From Micromonospora sp045209745 (GTDB taxonomy: Bacteria; Actinomycetota; Actinomycetes; Mycobacteriales; Micromonosporaceae), in contig NZ_CP109273.1 of NCBI RefSeq assembly GCF_045209745.1, forward strand, positions 5,704,001 through 5,768,000: a DNA stretch of 64,000 nt, in the 5' to 3' direction. Below the pieces are notes generated by a model. That model searched no databases. It had not been told where the DNA came from and was given only the letters and a program-made list of their open reading frames with translations. Below, one piece after another: positions 42,744-51,717 of this stretch. A program made the position numbers and the translations under genes. Numbering within the stretch: position 1 is the first letter of the stretch; each line of letters opens with the position of its first letter.

Positions 42744-43247
42744 GTGACCACCATCCCGGATGCCGTCGACCGGCACATCGAGCGTTGGCTACCCGTGGTG
42801 CCGGCCCTCGACGCGGACGTCGAGGGCGCGGTGACCAGGATGATCAAGCTGGTCCGGCACCTGCGGACGGTCAAGGAACGGGTCCTGGTCGACCTCGACC
42901 TGCAGGCCCACGAGTACGACACCCTGCACGCCCTGGCCGGCCGCCGTGGCCGGGCCGCACCCTCGGACCTCGCAGCGGACCTCGCGATGGCCCCCGCCTC
43001 GATCACGGCGCGGGTGGACGCGCTGCTGCGGCGGGGTTTCGTGCGCCGGATTCCCTCGACAGTCGACCGCCGGCGGGTGGACGTGGAGCTCACCGACGCG
43101 GGTCAGGCGGCGTGGCTCGGGGCAATGGAGATCCAGGGCGCAGAGGAGCACCGACTGCTCGGCGCGCTCACCCCGACCGAACGGCGACAACTCTCCGACC
43201 TGCTGCGTCGGGTGCTGCTCGTCGCCGAAGAGCCAGCGGGCGCGTGA
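42744..43247 (+). CDS. MarR family regulator
   Basis: A 167-residue winged-helix regulator. The recognition region shows ASDLAADLAMAPASITARVDALLRRGFV and the wing VDRRRVDVELTDAG. Divergent from the MFS gene, so it likely represses an efflux pump until a ligand binds. TAAGCT ends 6 nt before the GTG at 42744, a leaderless layout. The ligand is unknown. Confidence 0.88.
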   Translation: MTTIPDAVDRHIERWLPVVPALDADVEGAVTRMIKLVRHLRTVKERVLVDLDLQAHEYDTLHALAGRRGRAAPSDLAADLAMAPASITARVDALLRRGFVRRIPSTVDRRRVDVELTDAGQAAWLGAMEIQGAEEHRLLGALTPTERRQLSDLLRRVLLVAEEPAGA

Positions 43248-43526
43248 TCGCCTCGTTCTCAAGGAAAGCGGGGTGTCAGCAGCCGGCGGTCGATGCCGCG
43301 ATTCCCCGGAATCCGAGTCGATCAACCGCACCCGAGGGTGACCGGCGTGACTGCGCATGCCCTGGCCGGAGCCCTGGCCGACGGCGGACGGCGGACGGCG
43401 ACGGATCTTCGCGGCGATCGTGCTGGGTCGGCCAGCGCGGCGGCGGTCGCCGAACGGACCGGCCTGCCGGCGCGGGTGGTGCCGCGCGAACCGTCTGGTC
43501 GCCGAGGATCTTGCTAGCCTCGGCGC

Positions 43527-44003
43527 ATGACCTCCTGCACGCCCGCCGACGGCCCACCGGACCTGTTGTTCCTGCTCTCCTGGGCCAGTCACGCGCTGCA
43601 GACCGAGTACGCGGCGGGGCTGGCCGAGCTGGGCATCTCACCGCGGGCGCACTATGTGCTGGCGCAGGCCCGCACCGGCGACCTGACCCAGCGGGAAATC
43701 GGCGAGCGGTGCGGCGTGGACAAGACCACGATGGTCGTCACGCTCGACCAGTTGGAGCGGGCCGGGTTGGCCGAGCGTCGCCCGGCGCCGACGGATCGGC
43801 GGGCCCGGCTGGTCGCGGTGACGCCGGCGGGGGACCAGGTCCTGCAGCGAGCGCAGCAGGTGGTTCGCCGCATCCAGGACGATCTTCTCGCTACCCTGCC
43901 AGAGCCAGACCGGGAGGCGTTTCTGCGTGCTCTCCTGGCGCTGGTGGACGGCCCGTTGGCCAACACCTCCCCGTACGCGCCGGGTGTCCGATCCGGTTGT
44001 TGA
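43527..44003 (+). CDS. MarR family regulator
   Basis: A 158-residue winged-helix regulator with LTQREIGERCGVDKTTMVVTLDQLERAGL as the DNA-binding region and TDRRARLVAVTPAG as the wing. A perfect 10-bp inverted repeat lies between it and the DUF6069 gene, the likely operator. TAGCCT ends 6 nt before the ATG at 43527, suggesting a leaderless message. Confidence 0.9.
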   Translation: MTSCTPADGPPDLLFLLSWASHALQTEYAAGLAELGISPRAHYVLAQARTGDLTQREIGERCGVDKTTMVVTLDQLERAGLAERRPAPTDRRARLVAVTPAGDQVLQRAQQVVRRIQDDLLATLPEPDREAFLRALLALVDGPLANTSPYAPGVRSGC

Positions 44004-44009
44004 TCCCAA

Positions 44010-44039
44010 AGCAGATAGTTCTGGACGAGACTATCTGCT
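44010..44039. promoter_or_regulatory. 10-bp inverted repeat, MarR operator candidate
   Basis: AGCAGATAGT at 44010-44019 and ACTATCTGCT at 44030-44039 are perfect inverted repeats around 10 nt. The repeat lies 40 nt before the DUF6069 gene and just after the MarR stop. The arm-to-arm distance fits a winged-helix dimer. Confidence 0.68.
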
Positions 44040-44078
44040 ACGGTCTCACTTGTTCTTTTCCCTGAACGAGGAGCCGTC

Positions 44079-44492
44079 ATGAGTGCTACCGCTGTCGCGA
44101 CCCCTGCCACCTCATCGCTGCGCCGCCGCGCCCTCGCCGTCGGCGCCGCCGTCGTGGCCTGCCTGGCCATCTGGGCGATCGGCGCGCTGGCCGGAGTTGA
44201 CTACACCGTCGAGAATCCGGGTCAGCCCGCAACAGTCATCGGGGCTGGCGCGATTTTCGTGGTCTCCCTGGGCGTCGCACTGCTCGGCTGGGCGACGTTG
44301 GCCCTGCTGGAGCGGTTCGCCCCGCGGTTCGCCCGTCCTGTCTGGATCTCGCTGGCCGTCATGGTGACGTTGCTGTCCTTCGCCCCACTGCTCGGCACCG
44401 AGGCCACCGGCGGCGCCAAGCTGGCCCTCGGCGCGACGCACGTAGCCGTGGCGGTCGTGCTGATCGCCCTGCTGCCGGCCCGTCGCCGCTGA
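44079..44492 (+). CDS. DUF6069 membrane protein
   Basis: A 137-residue protein with four membrane helices and short loops, of the DUF6069 type common in actinobacteria. The function is not known. The ATG at 44079 follows GAGGAGCCGTC. Its expression is probably controlled by the MarR protein at 43527 through the inverted repeat at 44010-44039. It lacks charged residues in the helices, which argues against an ion transporter. Confidence 0.8.
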   Translation: MSATAVATPATSSLRRRALAVGAAVVACLAIWAIGALAGVDYTVENPGQPATVIGAGAIFVVSLGVALLGWATLALLERFAPRFARPVWISLAVMVTLLSFAPLLGTEATGGAKLALGATHVAVAVVLIALLPARRR

Positions 44493-44535
44493 CCGCGCGC
44501 CGTAAAGCCGTTGACCGGGCGGGGATGATCAACAG

Positions 44536-45030
44536 GTGACCATTACCGCCCGACCCACCTGGACGACCAGCACCAGCCAGCCCGACCACCCCGACGCGGT
44601 GCTCCTGTTGCGCGAGTACATGACCGAAATGGTGGTCCGCTACCACCGCCGCCCGGCCCTGCCCGGCGAGGTCGACGAGGCGCTGGCCGAGTTGCCCAGT
44701 GACGACCTGGCGCACCCGGGCGGGCTGCTGCTGCTCGCCCACCACGGCTCTGACCTGGCCGGCTGCGCCGGGCTGCGTTGGCAGTCGGGTTGGGCCGAGC
44801 TGACCCGGGTGTTCCTCCGCCCCGAGCATCGTGGCGCCGGTGGGGGCGCCGCGCTGCTGGCCGCCGTCGAGCAGCGGGCCCGGGTGGCCGGGGCGGATCG
44901 GATCCGGCTCGACACCCGCGCCGACCTGGTCGAGGCCCGCGCCCTGTACGCCCGGCACGGCTACGTCGAGATCCCGGCGTACTCGCGAGGCCCCTACGCC
45001 GAGCACTGGTTCGAAAAGCGGCTGCCGTGA
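44536..45030 (+). CDS. GNAT N-acetyltransferase
   Basis: A 164-residue single-domain GNAT. The acetyl-CoA motif A is visible as LTRVFLRPEHRGAGGGAALLAAV and the C-terminal RALYARHGYVEIPAYS block is typical. Substrate unknown. The GTG at 44536 has AACAG upstream but no strong Shine-Dalgarno; GATGAT ends 6 nt before it, possibly a leaderless promoter. It runs into the hsp20 promoter region. Confidence 0.88.
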   Translation: MTITARPTWTTSTSQPDHPDAVLLLREYMTEMVVRYHRRPALPGEVDEALAELPSDDLAHPGGLLLLAHHGSDLAGCAGLRWQSGWAELTRVFLRPEHRGAGGGAALLAAVEQRARVAGADRIRLDTRADLVEARALYARHGYVEIPAYSRGPYAEHWFEKRLP

Positions 45031-45034
45031 GCGG

Positions 45035-45094
45035 TTGACGCCAGCCTTCGGACGCGCTAAATAGTAGGAGGAAGTTGAGTCGCTCCGGCTCAAC
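45035..45094 (+). promoter_or_regulatory. hsp20 promoter with HAIR-like HspR operator
   Basis: TTGACG at 45035-45040 is the -35 candidate; TAAATA (45058-45063, 17-nt spacing) or AATAGT (45060-45065) is the -10. Directly downstream, GTTGAGT-N7-GCTCAAC at 45074-45094 closely resembles the HAIR element CTTGAGT-N7-ACTCAAG bound by HspR. Heat-shock control of hsp20 by HspR is therefore likely. Confidence 0.68.
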
Positions 45095-45126
45095 TCATCA
45101 CCTTCGGCCAGGAGAACCGAGGAGGC

Positions 45127-45558
45127 ATGACCATGTTGATGCGTACCGACCCGTTCCGCGAGATCGACCGGCTCGCCGAGCAGTTCTTCGGTACGGCAGC
45201 CCGTCCCGCGATGATGCACCTGGACGCCTACCGCGACGGGGACCACTTCTACGCGGCGTTCGACCTGCCCGGCGTCGATCCGGACAGCATCGACTGCACC
45301 GTCGAGCGCAATGTGCTCACCGTCCGCGCCGAGCGTCGCCGGCCCGCTGGCGACGGCGTCGAACTGGTGGCCGCCGAACGCCCGATGGGCACCTTCACCC
45401 GGCAGCTGTTCCTGGGCGACACTCTGGACACCGACAAGCTGGAGGCGGGCTACGAGCACGGGGTGTTGACGCTGCGCATCCCGGTTGCCGAGCGCGCCAA
45501 GCCACGCCGGGTGACCATCACCGCCAACGGCGACGGGCGTCGGCAGATCAACGCCTGA
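45127..45558 (+). CDS. Small heat-shock protein Hsp20 (alpha-crystallin)
   Basis: A 143-residue chaperone that holds unfolding proteins. The alpha-crystallin domain spans about residues 35-128, ending with the GVLTLRIPVAE block, and the short N-terminus is MLMRTDPFREIDRLAEQFFG. It forms oligomers in the cytoplasm. The ATG at 45127 follows GAGGAGGC. A HAIR-like site upstream suggests HspR repression. A strong terminator follows. Confidence 0.93.
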   Translation: MTMLMRTDPFREIDRLAEQFFGTAARPAMMHLDAYRDGDHFYAAFDLPGVDPDSIDCTVERNVLTVRAERRRPAGDGVELVAAERPMGTFTRQLFLGDTLDTDKLEAGYEHGVLTLRIPVAERAKPRRVTITANGDGRRQINA

Positions 45559-45567
45559 TCACGGTGA

Positions 45568-45622
45568 CGGGTGGGATCGGCGCGCCTGCACGCCGATCCC
45601 ACCCGAAACTGAGAGCCTTTTT
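45568..45622 (+). terminator. 15-bp hairpin plus T-run after hsp20
   Basis: CGGGTGGGATCGGCG (45568-45582) pairs perfectly with CGCCGATCCCACCCG (45591-45605), with an 8-nt loop. It is followed after 12 nt by CTTTTTC. This is one of few classical-looking terminators in the window. The T-run sits just before the recombinase gene at 45626. Confidence 0.85.
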
Positions 45623-45625
45623 CAC

Positions 45626-46624
45626 ATGGTGATCTCCCACGCTCCGGTGCTACCCCGCCCGTCCGCGCCACCCGCGCTGCCGAGCGGGCCGGTCGAGGTC
45701 ACCGAGGCGTGGCTGCGCAACCGGCGGCTGTCCGAGCACACCCGCGACGCGTACCGACGCGACGTCACCGGCTGGCTCACCTGGTGCGCCGGCCGTGACC
45801 TGGACCCGCTGCGGGCCACGTTCCTGCACGTCAACGACTACGCACGCGCGTTGGAGTCCACCACCGGCGCCCGCAGCGGCCGACCACTGACCCCGGCGAC
45901 CGTGGCGCGCCGGCTCTCCGCGCTGTCCAGTTGGTATGACTTTCTCGTCAAACTTGGTGGGGTGCCGGCCAACCCGGTCTCCGGCGCGGACCGGCCCCGC
46001 GTCGACCGGGACCACTCCGCGACCGTCGGGCTCACCCCCGAAGAGGTGGACGCCCTGCTCGACGCCGCCGACGCGGACACCAGCGCGACCGCCGTGCGCA
46101 ACCGGGCGGCGATCGCGCTCCTCGCCGACCTGGGCCTGCGGGTCGGGGAGCTGATCTCACTGGACCTGACCGACCTCGGCACCGAACGCGGGCACCGCAG
46201 CGTGCGTTTCGTCGGCAAGGGCGGCAAGCAACGCCGTCGCGCCCTCACCCCCGGCACCGGGTACGCGGTGGACGCCTACCTGGCCCAACGGGCCGCCGCC
46301 ACCGGCGTGCCGGTGCCGCAGCTGACCGGGCCGCTGCTGGTCACCGCCAGCGGCGCCCGGCTGGACCGGCACTCGGTGTTCCGGATGGTCCGGCGACTCG
46401 CCCGAGCCGCCGGCATCCCGGCCTGGGCGAAGCTGTCCCCGCACTCACTGCGGCACGCCTTCGCCACCACGGCCCGCTCCGAGGGTGTCCCCTTGGAGGA
46501 CGTGCAGGACGCGATGGGGCACGCCGACCCGCGCACGACCCGCCGCTACGACCGGGATCGGCACAACCTCGACCGGGACCCGGCCTACGTGGTGTGGGCG
46601 GCCCGGTCCCGGCGTCGCAGCTGA
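45626..46624 (+). CDS. Tyrosine recombinase (XerC/D-like integrase)
   Basis: A 332-residue site-specific recombinase. The N-terminal SAM-like core-binding domain covers about 25-120. The catalytic residues are in place: R in LGLRVGELISL, K in GKGGKQRR, HxLRH in SPHSLRHAFAT, H in MGHADPRTTRRY with the nucleophilic tyrosine. It is not next to phage or plasmid genes and no flanking att repeats were found, so it may be a chromosomal Xer-type or a relic integrase. The hsp20 terminator separates it from the gene before. Confidence 0.88.
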   Translation: MVISHAPVLPRPSAPPALPSGPVEVTEAWLRNRRLSEHTRDAYRRDVTGWLTWCAGRDLDPLRATFLHVNDYARALESTTGARSGRPLTPATVARRLSALSSWYDFLVKLGGVPANPVSGADRPRVDRDHSATVGLTPEEVDALLDAADADTSATAVRNRAAIALLADLGLRVGELISLDLTDLGTERGHRSVRFVGKGGKQRRRALTPGTGYAVDAYLAQRAAATGVPVPQLTGPLLVTASGARLDRHSVFRMVRRLARAAGIPAWAKLSPHSLRHAFATTARSEGVPLEDVQDAMGHADPRTTRRYDRDRHNLDRDPAYVVWAARSRRRS

Positions 46625-46715
46625 GCAGCACGCCCCCGGCGGCGTCCATCCGCCGACCGCTCTCCGGTGAGTCGAGGACCGCGGTGGCGTCGACTTGTCG
46701 TTGCGGCGAGCGGCC

Positions 46716-47087
46716 TCAGCTCTGCGGACGGGGGCAGATGCAGAACGGCTGCCCGATCGGGTCGAGAAGCACCACCCACCGCTCACCACCGGGCTGGAAA
46801 TCCGGCTTCGACGCGCCCGCCGCGACGAACTTCTCCTGCGCTGCCGCGAGGTCGTCGACGTAGAGATCGAGGTGGTAGCGCTTGTCACCGGCCGGATCCG
46901 GCCAGGCCGGCGGTCGATAGCCGTCGACCAGGCCGAAGCCGATCGAGACGCCACCACCGCTGATCATGGCGTACTCGGGTTGACTGTGGGTGACCTCCCA
47001 GCCGAGCGCCTGGTGGTAGAAGGCGGCGTGGCCAGCGGGGTCGGAGCTGTCGAGGTTGACCATTGCGAGGTCAGCAGAAACTGTCAC
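46716..47087 (-). CDS. VOC (glyoxalase-like) protein
   Basis: A 123-residue single VOC domain: ADLAMVNLDSSDPAGHAAFYHQALGWEVTH at the start and WVVLLDPIGQPFCIC near the end. Likely a small-molecule-binding enzyme or resistance-type protein. The GTG at 47087 matches the family N-terminus, and CATACT lies 6 nt before it on the minus strand. It lies antiparallel to the recombinase gene. Confidence 0.85.
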   Translation of the reverse strand: MTVSADLAMVNLDSSDPAGHAAFYHQALGWEVTHSQPEYAMISGGGVSIGFGLVDGYRPPAWPDPAGDKRYHLDLYVDDLAAAQEKFVAAGASKPDFQPGGERWVVLLDPIGQPFCICPRPQS

Positions 47088-47197
47088 GCCGGCAGTATGC
47101 CGTCGGGGTCCGACACCCACCGATCTCAGTGCGCCGGTCGTCGTCCAGCTCGATCAGCACCAACCTCGGCGCACAACCGTCCGTTCGCGCCGGCCGG

Positions 47198-48901
47198 TCA
47201 GCAGAGCAGGTCCAGATGGTGGTGGGCGTCCTCGGCGATCTCCTCGTGCCGCAGCCAGCGCCGCGCCCACAGTCGGGCGGCCAGCTCCGCCTGCTCGTCA
47301 CCCCACGCGGCGTGCTCGACGAGCAGCGCGGTGGTCAGCGCGTACGCCAGGCGCAGCGCCAGGCCACGGGCGCCGGCGAGGACCGTCGGCGCACCGGGGT
47401 CGGCGGTCACCAAGGTGATGGTGTCGCCCAGCTGCGCGGCGGCGGCGGCCAGGGTGTCGGCCAGCACCGGCGACAGCGGCCGGGCCAGGTCGACGGCGGC
47501 GGCGAGCCGGCCCAGCAGCGGCGCCCCGGCGTCCTCCCGCGTCAGCGCGCGTAGCACGTCCAGGGCCAGCACATTGGTGGTGCCCTCCCAGATCGGCAGC
47601 ACCTGGGCGTCGCGCAGCAACCGGGGCACGCCGGTGTCCTCCACATAGCCGGCCCCGCCGAAGCTTTCCACGTACTCACTGGCGGAACTGACGGCGAGCC
47701 GGCCGGTCGCCAGCTTCGCCAGCGGCGCCACGATGCGCAACTCCGCTGCGGCCACCGGGTCGGCGCCGACCTCGACCCGTCCGAGCAGGGCAAAAGCGTG
47801 CCCGGCCAGCGCGAACGCGCCCGCCGCGTCGACCGCGAGGGTGCCCAGGGTCGCCCGGTGCAGCGGCGAGGACGCCAGCGCGCCGTCGGCGACGTGCCGC
47901 ACGTCGGCGTACGCCCGGGCGTAGGCGAGACCCCGTCGCATCCCGCCGGCCGCCGCCGCGGCGTTGTGCACCCGGGTCACCACCACCAGGGTCATCGCCC
48001 GGACCAGGCCGGGCACCGCCGGGTCGCCCAGCGGTACGGCGTACGCGTCGCGCAGACCGATCTCGGCGGTGGGCAGCGCCCAGGTACCGAGCTTGTCCTT
48101 GAGGCGGTGCACGGTGACGCCCGGTGCGGGTGCGTCCGGTGCCATGCCGCTGGCCAGCGGTGAGTCGGCCGCGTACCGGGGAACGAGGAACGGTGCGAGC
48201 ACGCGGCTGCCGCGCCCGGCGCCCTCCGGTCGGGCCAGCGCCACCGCCATCGCCGCGTCGGCGGCGGAGCAGAACCACTTCTCTCCGGTCAGCCGCCACG
48301 AACCATCCGCCGCGGGTCGGCCGACCGTGCTCGACCGGCCCAGGTCGGAGCCGCCCTGCGACTCCGTCATCCACTGCCCGCTGGTGATCGCGGTGGCCGG
48401 GTCCGTGGAGATCAGCCGGGGCAGCCACGTGTTGCGGACCCCGGCGTCCACGTCGGGCATGCTGAGCAGCGCCGCAGCTCCGTCAGCCATCGCCACCGGG
48501 CAGGAGAACGTCGCCGACTCCGGCCCGTACAGGTGCAGCAGGGCGTGTTGCACGACCCGCGCGGCGGCGCCCCAGGTGCCGCGCGCGTCCGGCAGGTAGG
48601 GCAGCGCGACCACGGCGTGTCGGGCGGCGGCGGCGCGCTGCGCCTGCCAGCCGGCGGAGGTGTCGATCCGGTCGATCCGGGCACCCCACGGGTCGTAGCG
48701 GACCAGCGTCGGCGGGTGCGCCTCCGCGTCGGCGTGCGCCGCGCGCAGCGGCCCGGCGACGTCGGCGGCCAGGTCAGCGAGGCGGCCCTTCGCGGCGGCG
48801 TGCCCGGCCGGGCCGAGGTGACGCTCCAGCCAGGACCGCAGCAGGCCGTCACCGGCGTACGCGTCGACGGGGTGTGGTGGCGGCTGCACGAAGCGGCTCA
48901 T
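47198..48901 (-). CDS. Acyl-CoA dehydrogenase family (AidB-like)
   Basis: A 567-residue FAD-dependent acyl-CoA dehydrogenase of the AidB-like subgroup. The FAD/substrate block reads QWMTESQGGSDLG and WYFCSAADA-type residues follow; the C-terminal signature ESFGGAGYVEDTG plus VLPIWEGTTNVLALDVLRAL is conserved. AidB in E. coli relates to alkylation stress; here the role is unknown. The ATG at 48901 is the family-like start (MSRFVQPPPHP). It stands alone on the minus strand. Confidence 0.87.
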   Translation of the reverse strand: MSRFVQPPPHPVDAYAGDGLLRSWLERHLGPAGHAAAKGRLADLAADVAGPLRAAHADAEAHPPTLVRYDPWGARIDRIDTSAGWQAQRAAAARHAVVALPYLPDARGTWGAAARVVQHALLHLYGPESATFSCPVAMADGAAALLSMPDVDAGVRNTWLPRLISTDPATAITSGQWMTESQGGSDLGRSSTVGRPAADGSWRLTGEKWFCSAADAAMAVALARPEGAGRGSRVLAPFLVPRYAADSPLASGMAPDAPAPGVTVHRLKDKLGTWALPTAEIGLRDAYAVPLGDPAVPGLVRAMTLVVVTRVHNAAAAAGGMRRGLAYARAYADVRHVADGALASSPLHRATLGTLAVDAAGAFALAGHAFALLGRVEVGADPVAAAELRIVAPLAKLATGRLAVSSASEYVESFGGAGYVEDTGVPRLLRDAQVLPIWEGTTNVLALDVLRALTREDAGAPLLGRLAAAVDLARPLSPVLADTLAAAAAQLGDTITLVTADPGAPTVLAGARGLALRLAYALTTALLVEHAAWGDEQAELAARLWARRWLRHEEIAEDAHHHLDLLC

Positions 48902-49047
48902 CGATCGGCTCCTGGCACTGCTCGGGGGTGTGCGCCGACGGTAGACGATCCGTGGTCGATCCGAACAGGGCACACCCGTCCACCGGGCGCACCCAGTTTC
49001 CGGCTTGTCGTGCTCCGGCGCGATGGTGTTCTCTACGGTCGGTAGTC

Positions 49048-49506
49048 GTGGGTGCCGGCCAGCCGTGGAGCCGACCGGCCCGGCGTCACCGCCCGATGCG
49101 CACCGGGTTGGCCGTCGTCGGGTTCGGCGTGGCGCTGTGCTGCGTCGGGGTGGCCGGGGTGGGCGCCTGGAACCTGCAGACCGTCCGGCAGGCCGCCGGT
49201 CCGATCCGGGACACCGCCGACGGGTTCCTCAACGAGGTGGCCCTCGGCGACAGCGACAAGGCGTACGGGCGGCTCTGCGAGGACGCGCGCCGCCGGTGGA
49301 GCGCGATCGGCTTCACCAGTTGGGTGCGTACGCCGCCGATGGTGACCGACTACGAGATCACCGACGTGTCGGTGGCCACCCGCAGCGGGCGGCCGCAGGG
49401 CACGGTGACCGTGAAGGTGATCCGTGACGGCGGGCTCAGTGAGGAACGCCGCCTGCCGGTGGTCCGCGAGGGCGGACACTGGCGGGTCTGTGGTGACCCC
49501 TTCTGA
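49048..49506 (+). CDS. Single-helix membrane protein, DUF4878-like
   Basis: A 152-residue protein with one hydrophobic helix at about residues 18-40 and an extracytoplasmic domain of about 110 residues. The domain has a VIRDGG...EERRLPVVREGGHWRVCGDPF end, like DUF4878/NTF2-type lipoprotein-like domains. No lipobox is visible. The GTG at 49048 is supported by TACGGT 8 nt upstream; an internal ATG at 49096 is an alternative start. Function unknown. Confidence 0.68.
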   Translation: MGAGQPWSRPARRHRPMRTGLAVVGFGVALCCVGVAGVGAWNLQTVRQAAGPIRDTADGFLNEVALGDSDKAYGRLCEDARRRWSAIGFTSWVRTPPMVTDYEITDVSVATRSGRPQGTVTVKVIRDGGLSEERRLPVVREGGHWRVCGDPF

Positions 49507-49530
49507 GGCGGCCGGCCACCGCGTCGGCGT

Positions 49531-50256
49531 TCAGCGGTCGGTGGTCACCGGGCCGAGGTCGCCGCTGCGGTAGTGCCGGCGGCAGAGCACCTGGTAGCGC
49601 ACGTCAGCGGTGTCGACCGTGTCGCCGATGACGACCTGCGCGCCCTCGCGGACCACCCGCCCGTCGACGACCCGGGCGTTGAGCAGCCCTTCCCGGCCGC
49701 ACCAGCAGAGCACCTCGACCTGGATGCGGGCCACCTCGTCGGCCAGCTCGAACAGCCGCTGGGTGGCGGGGAACAGGCAGGACCGGAAGTCGGTGGCCAG
49801 GCCGAACGCGAACACGTCCACGTCGTAGCTGTCGACCAGCTCGGCCATCTGCTCGACGTGTTCGACGGTGTAGAAGCACGCCTCGTCGCAGATCAGGTAG
49901 TCGACGCGTACTCCGTCGGCCCACCGGCCGCGGACCAGGGCCCGCAGGTCCAGGTCGTCGGTGACTTCGACGGCCTCGTGCGCCAGCCCGATGCGGGTGG
50001 TGACCTGCGGGCCCAGCGACCGGTCGATGCGGGTGGTGACCAGCCCACGACGGCCCTGCCGGGCGTGGTTGTAGTTCATCTGCAGCGCCATCGTGGACTT
50101 GCCGCAGTCCATCGGTCCCCAGAAGAACTTCAACGCCGCCGCGTGCAACGGACGCCCGTCGAGCCCGCGCGCCGCCGCGCACCCGGCCGCGACGTGGTGC
50201 GGGCCGGCGAGCGGGTGGGCCAGGCAGGTCGGGGAGATGGCGGCGTCGTCAGTCAC
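49531..50256 (-). CDS. tdk: Thymidine kinase-type nucleoside kinase
   Basis: A 241-residue type-II thymidine kinase. The P-loop is GPMDCGKST (47-55), the DExx motif is CDEACF, and the zinc ribbon uses CWCG and the late CRRHY. It phosphorylates thymidine in salvage. The N-terminal 40 residues are longer than usual. The ATG at 50256 gives the full length; a shorter start near the P-loop is possible. It is adjacent to the MFS gene on the same strand. Confidence 0.9.
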   Translation of the reverse strand: MTDDAAISPTCLAHPLAGPHHVAAGCAAARGLDGRPLHAAALKFFWGPMDCGKSTMALQMNYNHARQGRRGLVTTRIDRSLGPQVTTRIGLAHEAVEVTDDLDLRALVRGRWADGVRVDYLICDEACFYTVEHVEQMAELVDSYDVDVFAFGLATDFRSCLFPATQRLFELADEVARIQVEVLCWCGREGLLNARVVDGRVVREGAQVVIGDTVDTADVRYQVLCRRHYRSGDLGPVTTDR

Positions 50257-50308
50257 GGTCGGGCAGCCTATCTGATCGACCGGGGCCGATCCGCCCGGCG
50301 CGGCCTGC

Positions 50309-51700
50309 TCAGAGCACCCGCGGTGGGGTGTTCCCGGCGGCGATGATGGCCCGGCGCATCGGTACGGCCAGCAGGAGCAGGAAACCGACCACGAAGAAGA
50401 TCAGCAGTGAGACCAGGCCCACCCGGTAGGAGGAGGTGAGCTGGAACACCAGGCCGAAGGCGAGCGGGCCGAGCCAGCTGGTGCCCTTGTCGCTGATCTC
50501 GTAGAAGCCGTAGTACTCGCCCTCCTTGCCGGCCGGGATGAGCTGGCTGAACAGCGACCGGCTCAGCGCCTGGCTGCCGCCGAGGACCAGGCCGATGGCC
50601 GCGCCGAGGACCATGAACGGCACCGGGGCCCCGGCGGGCAACCGGAACGCGGCGATGATCACGCCGGTCCAGAGCACCAGGCTGAGCAGCACGGTCTTCC
50701 AGGCGCCGATGTGCTTGGCCAGCGCGCCCAGGCTCAACGCGCCGCCGAAGGCGAGGAACTGCACCAGCAGGATCGTGACGATCAGGGTGCTCTGTTCCAG
50801 GCGCAGCTCCTCGGTGCCGTACTGGCTGGCCAGGGTGATGACGGTCTGGATGCCGTCGTTGTAGACCAGAAAGGCGAGCAGGAAGTACAGCGTCAGCGGG
50901 TACGCCTTGATCTCCCGCATGGTGCGGCCGAGTTGGCGGAACCCGTCGGTGAGCACGTTGCCGCCCCGGGTCAGCGCCGCAGCGGTGGGGCGTTCGCGCA
51001 ACCAGCGCAGCGGCACCAGCGTGAACGCCGCCCACCACACTCCGGCGGAGACGATCGACCAGCGGGCCAGGTCCAGGGTGCGTTGCGGGTTGTCGCCCTC
51101 GTCGAGCAGGGTGATCGCGACGAGGTTGAGTGCCAGCAGCAGACCGCCGCCGAGGTAGCCCAGCGCCCAGCCGCGGCTGGAAATGCCGTCGCGTTCGTCG
51201 GGGCCGCCGAGCTGCGGCAGGAACGAGTTGTAGACCACGATGGCCGCACCGAAGGAGATGTTGGCGATCAGGAACAGCGCCCCGCCGAGCAGGTAGCGGT
51301 CGCCGGTGACGAAGGCCATCGCGATGGTCGCGCCGGAGCCGGTGAACGCGGCGCCGCCGAGCAGCCGCTTCTTGTGCACCGACCGGTCGGCGATCGCCCC
51401 GATGACCGGCAGCACGAACACGGTGAGGAACACCGACAGCGAGATCAGGTACGGGTAGTAGGACCCGGCCGCGACCTTGATGCCCAGCGGGTACACGAAA
51501 CCGTCGCAGGTGTCCGCGCCCAGTTCGCAGCCGGCGGCCAACTCGGCGACGGTGGTCAGGAACGGGCCGAGGAACACGGTGATCACCGTGGTCTGGAACG
51601 CGGAGTTGGCCCAGTCGTAGATGTACCAGCCACTGCGCTCGCGGCGAGTGCTCGTCGGCGGCGGGGTGTCGTCCACCGTGGGGGTGACGGTCTCGGCCAT
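50309..51700 (-). CDS. UMF1/Atg22-type MFS transporter
   Basis: A 463-residue MFS protein of the UMF1 (Atg22-like) subgroup. The hallmark N-terminal region WYIYDWANSAFQTTVITVF is intact, followed by about twelve helices. These proteins are suspected exporters; the substrate is unknown. The ATG at 51700 has a nearby AGGACC-type Shine-Dalgarno on the minus strand. The neighbouring GDPD stops 17 nt upstream, so the two may be co-transcribed. Confidence 0.87.
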   Translation of the reverse strand: MAETVTPTVDDTPPPTSTRRERSGWYIYDWANSAFQTTVITVFLGPFLTTVAELAAGCELGADTCDGFVYPLGIKVAAGSYYPYLISLSVFLTVFVLPVIGAIADRSVHKKRLLGGAAFTGSGATIAMAFVTGDRYLLGGALFLIANISFGAAIVVYNSFLPQLGGPDERDGISSRGWALGYLGGGLLLALNLVAITLLDEGDNPQRTLDLARWSIVSAGVWWAAFTLVPLRWLRERPTAAALTRGGNVLTDGFRQLGRTMREIKAYPLTLYFLLAFLVYNDGIQTVITLASQYGTEELRLEQSTLIVTILLVQFLAFGGALSLGALAKHIGAWKTVLLSLVLWTGVIIAAFRLPAGAPVPFMVLGAAIGLVLGGSQALSRSLFSQLIPAGKEGEYYGFYEISDKGTSWLGPLAFGLVFQLTSSYRVGLVSLLIFFVVGFLLLLAVPMRRAIIAAGNTPPRVL

Positions 51701-51717
51701 CGGGGGTCCTTCGATGG

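Noticed and set aside
43293..43517. A 74-codon frame between two MarR genes
   Set aside because: No family resemblance; likely spacer with GC-open frame.
45600..46700. Possible att sites around the tyrosine recombinase
   Set aside because: No tRNA gene and no direct repeats were found at the flanks.
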